Shown here piece after piece: positions 26,067-33,433 of a DNA stretch of 33,433 nucleotides. This DNA is from Bacteroidota bacterium. Its GTDB lineage: Bacteria; Bacteroidota; Bacteroidia; Chitinophagales; Chitinophagaceae. The notes under the pieces were generated by a model that had not been told where the DNA came from, did no database searches, and saw only the letters and a list, made by a program, of their open reading frames with translations. The stretch covers positions 1-33,433 of the forward strand of contig JAGWVE010000016.1 in the NCBI GenBank assembly GCA_018971025.1, written 5' to 3'. The position numbers and the translations under genes are program-made. Numbering within the stretch: position 1 is the stretch's first letter; each line of letters opens with the position of its first letter.

Positions 26067-27488
26067 TTATATTTTCTTTCTTCTTTTAAACCGCGCAATA
26101 ATATCTACCACCTGACTATTTTGAAGGATGGAAGGCCTTATATCGATAAACTTTTTTAACAATTTGGGTGCTGAGGTCATGGCTTGTTCCAATAATAGTA
26201 AGCCCTCTTTCGATTTTCCCAGAATAAATAAAATAGCACTATGGTAAAATAAAAATACAGGTTTATGATCGGTAGCTACAAGTGCATTTTTACTTTGCAA
26301 CAAAGCTTCGTCATAATATTCAGCGGTGAGCAAACAAGTAATGAGGGCTTCCCAACCTGCTACACTTTTTGGCTTGTGTTTTACAACGACTCCAAAATAG
26401 TGAACCGCCTCTTTATACAATCCTACATTTGTTTTGCACTCTCCCATTGCCAAATTATACTCGGTAATTCCCCGGTGAATGCGCATTGCATTTTCGAGTT
26501 GTTTGATAGCAGGCTGCCACTGCTTTTCAAGCATATAGGTCACTGCAATTTTGTAATAGAGTTTACTATCATCAGGATTTAAGTGCACCGCTTTTTTATA
26601 ATTGAATCTTGCTTGCGCAACCTTACCCATGCGGTGATAACAATGTCCTATTGCTTCATAGATCACGTCTTCAGGCCTTGTTAAAGAAACAACTTTCTCT
26701 AAAACCTCTACTGCTTCTTTGTATTTACGCAATCGCAAATAGGCGTCTCCCATGTTCCTGTATGCATAATCAAATTTATCATCAATGGCAACTGCATACT
26801 GGTATGCATCTATCGATTTTTCGTAGAGCTTCAAACCTTGATAGGCAGCTGCTAAATTAAACCAAGCCAATTCACTATACGGAAGTTGGTTGATAATATT
26901 TTGATGCAACTTGATACTCTCTTCGTTGCGGCCTGTATAGTCTGTCCAAAAACAAATTTTATAGAGCGCCTCTTCATTGGCTGGTTCTTGTTCTAGAATT
27001 AGTACGAGGCAGTCAAATACTTTATCGAAAGACTCATAATCGTCATAGACATCTGCAAGTTCAAAAAGCAAATCAACTTTTTCGTCACCTTCAAATTTAT
27101 GTATCGCTGCTTCTAATAATTCGGCAGCCCTTTCGGGTTGATCCAATGCCAAATAAGCGTCTGTCTTTAAAATATACAGGTCAATATCAGAATTATCGTA
27201 CAACTCAGATGTTTCCAAGATATCTAGTGCATCGTTATAGCGTTTATCCACTATGAGTAGATCGGCTTTTTTAATCATAAGGGAAGATGCAAAGGGAAAT
27301 TGCTCGAGGCCTATTTCTACTGCTTCAAGCGCCTCTTTTATATTGTCTTTTTCGTCGTAATAGTCAATAATGCGTAAAAAAGCGTCTTCCTCCAGGAAAC
27401 TATGCTGGCGGCCCAATTTAAGGTTCCTGTACTGCTGGAGCAGCTCTTTTAGGGATTCCCGGTCTTCTTGATGACGATTTTGGCTCAT
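26067..27488 (-). CDS. Cytoplasmic tetratricopeptide repeat protein
   Basis: A 473-residue protein made almost entirely of TPR units, with no signal peptide or membrane segment, so probably a cytoplasmic scaffold for protein-protein contacts. Repeats are visible from about residue 50 to 430; clear units include AWFNLAAAYQGLKLYEKSIDAY, AYRNMGDAYLRLRKYKEAVEV and LYYKIAVTYMLEKQWQPAIKQL. The N-terminus (SQNRHQEDRESLKELLQQYR) is charged and helical and the C-terminus ends in KRRKKI. ATG start at 27488. It is divergent from the small secreted protein gene. Function and partners are unknown. Confidence 0.9.
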   Translation of the reverse strand: MSQNRHQEDRESLKELLQQYRNLKLGRQHSFLEEDAFLRIIDYYDEKDNIKEALEAVEIGLEQFPFASSLMIKKADLLIVDKRYNDALDILETSELYDNSDIDLYILKTDAYLALDQPERAAELLEAAIHKFEGDEKVDLLFELADVYDDYESFDKVFDCLVLILEQEPANEEALYKICFWTDYTGRNEESIKLHQNIINQLPYSELAWFNLAAAYQGLKLYEKSIDAYQYAVAIDDKFDYAYRNMGDAYLRLRKYKEAVEVLEKVVSLTRPEDVIYEAIGHCYHRMGKVAQARFNYKKAVHLNPDDSKLYYKIAVTYMLEKQWQPAIKQLENAMRIHRGITEYNLAMGECKTNVGLYKEAVHYFGVVVKHKPKSVAGWEALITCLLTAEYYDEALLQSKNALVATDHKPVFLFYHSAILFILGKSKEGLLLLEQAMTSAPKLLKKFIDIRPSILQNSQVVDIIARFKRRKKI

Positions 27489-27588
27489 TTTGGAAAGGAA
27501 TTAACCTAAAATAGATTAAAAATCAAGCTTTTCCAACATTCCAGGCAACATTTTATAAACATATGTATCTTATGTAAAGAAATGGTAA

Positions 27589-27618
27589 TTGTGAAATAAT
27601 TAAGAAACCTTACCTTTG
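27589..27618 (+). promoter_or_regulatory. Consensus promoter directly abutting a start codon
   Basis: TTG (27589-27591), 19 bases, then TACCTTTG (27611-27618): a close match to the Bacteroidota consensus. The ATG follows only five bases later, at 27624, so transcription would begin at or within a base or two of the start codon. Confidence 0.75.
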
Positions 27619-27623
27619 CAATA

Positions 27624-27983
27624 ATGAAGCTTAGAAGAAATACCGTAAAATTGGCCTTACTACTGACCCTAACCTTAGGCGTACAGCTAAGTTATGCTGC
27701 ATTTACACTAAGCGGGATTTCTACAGAAAAAAGAGGTAAGCAATCTAAGTTTACACTCAAAAACCTTAGCTCACTATCTTCCAAGAGTCTTTCTTATAGT
27801 TCACTTAAGTCTACCATGCAATACAAAAGCATACAATCTTTAGGTTTACAATTAAAAGGAAATGACAATGCTGAAATGAATTCGATGTTGCGTTTTGATA
27901 ACGGCAACAGTTCATTTGTGTACCCTTACAAATTCAAAGTAAAGGTTCCTAAATTCAAAGCGCCTAGCGCAGATCGTAATTAG
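27624..27983 (+). CDS. Small secreted protein of unknown function
   Basis: A 119-residue protein of no family I recognise. The first 25 residues (MKLRRNTVKLALLLTLTLGVQ, then LSYAA) form a signal peptide with cleavage after about residue 25. The mature part is about 94 residues, rich in Ser and Lys (LSSLSSKSLSYSSLKS) and ends YPYKFKVKVPKFKAPSADRN, strongly basic. No Cys, membrane segment or sorting domain is seen, so it is probably periplasmic. No other Met occurs before residue 65, so the start is firm. A near-consensus promoter sits immediately in front of the ATG. It converges on the next gene with a 22-bp gap. Confidence 0.75.
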   Translation: MKLRRNTVKLALLLTLTLGVQLSYAAFTLSGISTEKRGKQSKFTLKNLSSLSSKSLSYSSLKSTMQYKSIQSLGLQLKGNDNAEMNSMLRFDNGNSSFVYPYKFKVKVPKFKAPSADRN

Positions 27984-28005
27984 CAGATCTTATTTGATTG
28001 CCAAC

Positions 28006-28635
28006 TTATTCTTGTGTGATGATTCGGTACCCCTTTGTAGGTATATCAAATTTTGATGCGGGGACTGGATTGTACAAATTAATTTGCGTTGCTCTAAAAA
28101 TTGTTTTCACACCTTTAGCATCTAGCATTTCATACCCAAGTACAAAACCTGGAATGTCTTTAAACATATATTCATACTCTCTCACAGATGGCAAGATACT
28201 AGGGGTATAATAAATGGTTATTGCTGAGCTGTCCTTTAAATATAAAATCGCTTTTTTACAACTATAGTCTAGTATGGAGAGCGAATCGGAAGTGAGCACG
28301 ATACGTGTACTATCTAATGAATTATTTAATTTTTGCCACTGCGCAGTTGAAAGTGTGGTCATGTATTTTTCGCCCCCGATGGTTCTAATGATCGCAGCAG
28401 TGGCGGTTGTTTTATTGTATATCGTTGTTTGCGCATACGCCTGTGAAACGAGTTCTACTCTAGCATTATTGCTTTTGATATAGACTGTTTTTGTTGCCTT
28501 TTGTTGCCTAGCTGAATTTGATGCATCTTGCGTTTCAACCTTATATACAACTGTACACTCTGCTACTATTCGCTGCTGCGCAAGGGCACCATGCAAAATC
28601 AAAAAACAAAATAATATTGAAACAATTGTTTTCAA
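28006..28635 (-). CDS. Secreted GLPGLI/DUF4412-like protein with TTG start
   Basis: A 209-residue exported protein. The N-terminus (KTIVSILFCFLILHGALAQQ) is a signal peptide, followed by a beta-rich domain with CTVVYKVETQD, a single Cys-Lys motif (DYSCKKAILYLKDSS), IYYTPSILP and YMFKDIPGFVLGYEM. This order resembles GLPGLI and DUF4412 proteins of Bacteroidota, whose function is unknown; the assignment is tentative. The start must be TTG at 28635. The frame upstream contains no ATG or GTG before a TAA stop, and the next Met is residue 92. The start lies 15 bp after the yidC terminator, and TGTATTTG overlapping it resembles a -7 element. Confidence 0.75.
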   Translation of the reverse strand: MKTIVSILFCFLILHGALAQQRIVAECTVVYKVETQDASNSARQQKATKTVYIKSNNARVELVSQAYAQTTIYNKTTATAAIIRTIGGEKYMTTLSTAQWQKLNNSLDSTRIVLTSDSLSILDYSCKKAILYLKDSSAITIYYTPSILPSVREYEYMFKDIPGFVLGYEMLDAKGVKTIFRATQINLYNPVPASKFDIPTKGYRIITQE

Positions 28636-28643
28636 ATACAGTT

Positions 28644-28682
28644 GATTTAAAAAAAGCCCTACTTATAACAGCAGGGCTTTTT
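28644..28682 (-). terminator. Intrinsic terminator after yidC
   Basis: The stem 28651-28660 with 28673-28682 has a G+C core (GCCCT/AGGGC), is extended inward by three more pairs including a wobble, and is followed by seven T residues on the minus strand. It begins 2 bp beyond the yidC stop. The next gene starts only 15 bp beyond it. Confidence 0.85.
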
Positions 28683-28684
28683 AT

Positions 28685-30529
28685 TTATTTTTTCTTAGCC
28701 GTTTTATCTTTTAAGTCTTGTAATTTTTTTTGACTTTCCTGCATTTGCTCAAAACGGGTTTGCCATTTGCTTTTCGATTTAGGCGTTTTGCGTTTTTCAT
28801 CCATCTGTGCTAAAATTTTATCATGGTTGATGATATAATTTTGAATCACAAATTGAAGACCGAGTGTTACAAGGTTTGATACTGTATAATACCAAGTTAA
28901 TGCCGATGGTAATCTATTAAAGATAAACAACAACATGAATGGGAATATATAAGGCATGTATTTCAACGCTGGATTATCCTGCGTTGGCGTCATACTCATA
29001 TTGTAAATAGAAATTAAGAAGCTCGTTAAAACCGCAGTAATGGTAAACAAACTAATATGATCTCCAAAACCCAATGGAACATTAAATGGTAAAGTTGCGA
29101 TTACATCATAACTTGATAAATCTTTACTCCATAAAAATGCTTGTCCGCGAAGTGCAATATTGGAATTAAAGAAACTATAGAGTGCAAAGAAAATTGGAAT
29201 TTGAAGAAGCGCTGGAATACAACCCCCTAGTGGATTTACACCCGCCTCTCTAAACAATTTCATCTGCTCCATCGCAAACCCTTGTTGATCATCACCAAAT
29301 TTTTTCTTGATGGTATCAAGCTCAGGTTTTAACACTTTCATTTTAGCGCCACTCAAATAACTACTGTAGGTTAATGGAGAGGTTACAAGTCTAATGAATA
29401 AAGTAAGTAACAATACCACCCAACCATAATTAGATACAAAGCCAGCAAAGAAATCAAATACCGGCATGATGATGTATTTATTGATTGGGCGCACAAAAGA
29501 ATACATATCTCTTCCTAAATTAACAATGCGGTCCATTTCTGGGGCTTGCTTTTTTAGGATTTCAAAATCAGAAGGGCCAGCAAACAATTGAAGCGCCACT
29601 GTATTTGTTGCAGACTGCGGCAACTTGATTTGTAAATTGGTTTCTGACTTAGCTAATTTATTTGAACTATCTGTAAAACGAGACCAATGAACGGCACCGG
29701 CACTGAAACCATCTTTTGCAATAATGGTAGTATTAAAAAACTGCTGCACAACACTCACCCACTGTACTGGTTTTTCAAAAGTTTTATCTGTGTTAGAAGA
29801 AATGTAATCAAATTCGTTACCCTCTGAAAAACAAATATTGGACATTTGTCTTTCATAAGCTGCTGTACGTTCTAATTGACTTGTTTGCGCCAACCATTTA
29901 AAATTAAGCATACCGCCTGTAAGCAATTTATTAGCACCTACCAGTTCGATATGCCAGTCTACGGCATAAGCACCCGGATGAATGGTATAAATATGTGCAA
30001 TAGATTGTCCTACCGCAGAGGCTAATATAAATTTCACGGAAACGGAACCATCAGATGCAGTAACAGGGGCTTCTGGCGTAAAATATAATTCAGAAGTTAA
30101 GGCCGTTTTGTTATCTGCGGTATTAACTGTATAACCCATTTGATTATCCTGGGCCAACACAACATCAGCACTATCGGAAGTTGCATATTTTTTAAGCGTT
30201 ACGCTTTTTACTTGCGCTCCTTTATTGGTAAATGCAACACGAATTAAATCGTTTTCTAAAGTTACAACGGTGTCTTTACCAATTGCTGCTTGTGCAAAAT
30301 CTCCAGCTGTAGCGATTTTTGCAATTGAGTCTCTTTGTAATGAATCAATTCTAGCCGCTACTAGATCTTGGGGTTTTACAAGCTTAGCTTGTGCTGCTGC
30401 GATAGAATCTTCTTGGTGCTTTTTAAATGCTACCAACGCCGTTTGTTGCTGATTGGTGTACCAGAAATAAGAGAAAAATAAAACAGCCAACAAAACCAAT
30501 CCTATTATCGAATTTTTATCAGACTTCAT
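28685..30529 (-). CDS. yidC: Membrane protein insertase YidC
   Basis: Inserts and folds inner-membrane proteins, alone or with SecYEG. The 614-residue product has an N-terminal membrane anchor (NSIIGLVLLAVLFFSYFW), a large periplasmic beta-domain to about residue 350 and the conserved insertase core from about 365. The core shows TLFIRLVTSPL with the groove Arg, a cytoplasmic hairpin KMKVLKPELDTIKKKFG, NPLGGCIPALLQIPIFFALY and LPSALTWYYTVSNLVTLGLQ. A basic tail (QDLKDKTAKKK) may contact the ribosome. ATG start at 30529. It lies 72 bp after pyrG with a possible promoter between, and a terminator follows. Confidence 0.97.
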   Translation of the reverse strand: MKSDKNSIIGLVLLAVLFFSYFWYTNQQQTALVAFKKHQEDSIAAAQAKLVKPQDLVAARIDSLQRDSIAKIATAGDFAQAAIGKDTVVTLENDLIRVAFTNKGAQVKSVTLKKYATSDSADVVLAQDNQMGYTVNTADNKTALTSELYFTPEAPVTASDGSVSVKFILASAVGQSIAHIYTIHPGAYAVDWHIELVGANKLLTGGMLNFKWLAQTSQLERTAAYERQMSNICFSEGNEFDYISSNTDKTFEKPVQWVSVVQQFFNTTIIAKDGFSAGAVHWSRFTDSSNKLAKSETNLQIKLPQSATNTVALQLFAGPSDFEILKKQAPEMDRIVNLGRDMYSFVRPINKYIIMPVFDFFAGFVSNYGWVVLLLTLFIRLVTSPLTYSSYLSGAKMKVLKPELDTIKKKFGDDQQGFAMEQMKLFREAGVNPLGGCIPALLQIPIFFALYSFFNSNIALRGQAFLWSKDLSSYDVIATLPFNVPLGFGDHISLFTITAVLTSFLISIYNMSMTPTQDNPALKYMPYIFPFMLLFIFNRLPSALTWYYTVSNLVTLGLQFVIQNYIINHDKILAQMDEKRKTPKSKSKWQTRFEQMQESQKKLQDLKDKTAKKK

Positions 30530-30548
30530 ACTTGTATTTATTGAAGGG

Positions 30549-30556
30549 CAAAGGTA
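30549..30556 (-). promoter_or_regulatory. Possible -7 element for yidC
   Basis: TACCTTTG on the minus strand, identical to the rpsL, rpsJ and fusA elements, lies 19 bases before the yidC ATG in the 72-bp pyrG-yidC gap. No TTG occurs at normal -33 spacing. Confidence 0.5.
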
Positions 30557-30601
30557 CTAGATGAAACCTAGATTTGTGGGCCCCTACGTTAATAATTAAG
30601 G

Positions 30602-32239
<1,638 letters not shown>

Positions 32240-32243
32240 TTAT

Positions 32244-32279
32244 AAAAATAAAATGCACGCAATAGAAAACTATTGTGCA
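32244..32279 (-). terminator. Terminator-like hairpin in the pyrG leader
   Basis: In the minus-strand RNA, 32279-32276 and 32275-32270 pair with 32257-32254 and 32265-32260, giving 10 bp with a two-base bulge and a UUUU loop. A U-rich run follows (32253-32244). It lies between the pyrG promoter and the start codon, 22 bp before the ATG. The stem is A/U-rich, so termination may be partial, as expected of an attenuator. Confidence 0.4.
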
Positions 32280-32345
32280 CTCCATTTTTACATGGTTAAC
32301 ATTGTTTTGACCTGATTTATAAAGGGAAATTTCTTAGAGGTCATA

Positions 32346-32376
32346 CAAACCTACATTAATTAACAAGACCCGCAAA
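32346..32376 (-). promoter_or_regulatory. Promoter for pyrG
   Basis: TTTG (32376-32373), 19 bases, then TAGGTTTG (32353-32346) on the minus strand: a full consensus match. The -33 box lies inside a 6-bp inverted repeat (32364-32369 with 32385-32390, CAAGAC/GTCTTG), which could be an operator. The predicted leader to the pyrG ATG is about 120 bases. Confidence 0.7.
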
Positions 32377-32425
32377 GTGTTTGTGTCTTGAATCGAAAAA
32401 ATAATTGAGAATGTGAATAAACCCG

Positions 32426-33430
32426 TTAATAAATAAGCCCTTTTTGAAGGTAATGGGCTACATAATCTTGTACACCATCTTCGAGACTGGTAAAGCCCGC
32501 TGTATAGCCAGCCGCTTTTAGTTTTTCCATGCTAGCCTCTGTAAAATACTGATAGGTATCCCTGATATCAAGGGGCATGTCAATAAACTGGATATTGGGT
32601 TCCAAATTCAGCCCAGCAAATGTGGCCGTAACTAAATCGGTAAAGCTTCTAGCCACTCCAGTTCCTAAATTATAAAGCCCATTATTTGTAGACAGCCAGT
32701 GATTACCCTGCATGGTTTCAAGCATCCATCCTATTACCGCCACCACGTCTTTCACGTATATAAAATCACGTAGTTGCTCGCCATCTTTATATTCAGGCTT
32801 ATGGCTTTTAAACAACTGCACTTTACCGGTTTGTTTGATTTGATTAAAGGCATGAAAAATCACAGATGCCATTCGACCCTTATGGTATTCACCGGGACCG
32901 TAAACATTAAAGAATTTTAGACCCGTCCAATGATCAGGACTTTGTGTTTGAGCGAGCGCCCACTTATCAAATTCATTTTTACTAACCCCGTAAGGGTTTA
33001 ATGGCTTAAGCGCTGAAACACCTTCGTGGTCATCATTGTAGCCATTTTCACCAGCACCATAGGTTGCTGCTGATGACGCATAAATAAGTGGAATATTTTT
33101 TTCCGCGCAGTACTGCCAAATTTGTTTTGAATATTCGAGGTTCAGCGCTTCATGCACACTATAATCAAACTCAGTAGTATCGGTTCTTGCTCCTAAATGT
33201 ATACAACCATCAATTTTTGTTTCTGTTCTGGACAGCCACTCAAACAAAGAAGAGCGTTCTACAATATGATCGTAAATTTTTCCTTCCCAGTTTTTTCTTT
33301 TTGCTTCTACACCAAAATCATCCACTAAAATTAAATGATGATATCCTAGTGTATTTAAAAAGCCCGCCATACACGATCCAATAAATCCTGCAGCACCTGT
33401 AACAATTATTGTGGAAGGATTTGTTGTCAT
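32426..33430 (-). CDS. hldD: ADP-L-glycero-D-manno-heptose 6-epimerase
   Basis: Epimerises ADP-D-glycero- to ADP-L-glycero-manno-heptose, the sugar donor for the lipopolysaccharide inner core, in the cytoplasm. The 334-residue product is an extended short-chain dehydrogenase: the Rossmann loop VTGAAGFIGS at residues 10-19, the catalytic Ser in YASSAATYGAG, and Tyr-x-x-x-Lys in NPYGVSKNEFDKW. The heptose-epimerase signatures FFNVYGPGEYHKGRMASV and DIRDTYQYFTEAS separate it from UDP-glucose 4-epimerases. The ATG at 33430 gives a full-length protein, three bases from the window edge, so its promoter lies outside. Confidence 0.96.
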   Translation of the reverse strand: MTTNPSTIIVTGAAGFIGSCMAGFLNTLGYHHLILVDDFGVEAKRKNWEGKIYDHIVERSSLFEWLSRTETKIDGCIHLGARTDTTEFDYSVHEALNLEYSKQIWQYCAEKNIPLIYASSAATYGAGENGYNDDHEGVSALKPLNPYGVSKNEFDKWALAQTQSPDHWTGLKFFNVYGPGEYHKGRMASVIFHAFNQIKQTGKVQLFKSHKPEYKDGEQLRDFIYVKDVVAVIGWMLETMQGNHWLSTNNGLYNLGTGVARSFTDLVTATFAGLNLEPNIQFIDMPLDIRDTYQYFTEASMEKLKAAGYTAGFTSLEDGVQDYVAHYLQKGLIY

Positions 33431-33433
33431 TGA

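Overview
The window comes from a member of the Bacteroidota, most likely Chitinophagaceae or a close relative. Four things support this. A secreted protein carries a type IX secretion C-terminal sorting domain. Several genes are preceded by the Bacteroidota vegetative promoter signature (TTG, 19-20 bases, TAnnTTTG). Shine-Dalgarno sequences are almost absent. The ribosomal gene order ends secY-map with no adk between. I infer the family from gene content and protein style; no database was searched.

Bases 1-15717 are one long minus-strand block of translation genes. Read in the direction of transcription it holds: rpsL-rpsG, closed by a perfect intrinsic terminator; fusA, with its own promoter-like element and terminator; then the fused S10/spc cluster rpsJ, rplC, rplD, rplW, rplB, rpsS, rplV, rpsC, rplP, rpmC, rpsQ, rplN, rplX, rplE, rpsN, rpsH, rplF, rplR, rpsE, rpmD, rplO, secY, and after a further terminator hairpin map, which runs off the left edge. 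Three spacers in the cluster are unusually long and structured: 327 bp between rpsJ and rplC, 119 bp between rpsQ and rplN, and 140 bp between rpmD and rplO.

Bases 15929-25979 hold accessory and metabolic genes. They begin with a 1200-residue type IX secretion cargo protein on the plus strand. It converges on, and overlaps by 11 bp, a branched-chain aminotransferase (ilvE) on the minus strand. Divergent from ilvE is a tight plus-strand operon: an unrecognised 176-residue protein with HolD-like features, the nucleotide house-cleaning enzyme RdgB/HAM1, and a secreted family 3 glycoside hydrolase with an inserted PA14 domain. That operon meets, with a 2-bp gap, a minus-strand pair encoding a ComA-type phosphosulfolactate synthase and shikimate dehydrogenase.

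Bases 26067-33430 hold a cytoplasmic TPR protein, a small secreted protein with a near-consensus promoter placed so close that its mRNA may be leaderless, a secreted GLPGLI/DUF4412-like protein with a TTG start, yidC, pyrG with a terminator-like hairpin in its leader, and the heptose epimerase gene hldD. I saw no tRNA, rRNA, insertion sequence, prophage or CRISPR array. Most of the window is core genome. The observations most worth a second look are the HolD-like protein, the structured spacers in the ribosomal cluster, the repeated placement of terminator-like hairpins just before start codons (map, the GLPGLI-like gene, pyrG), and the ComA-aroE pair.
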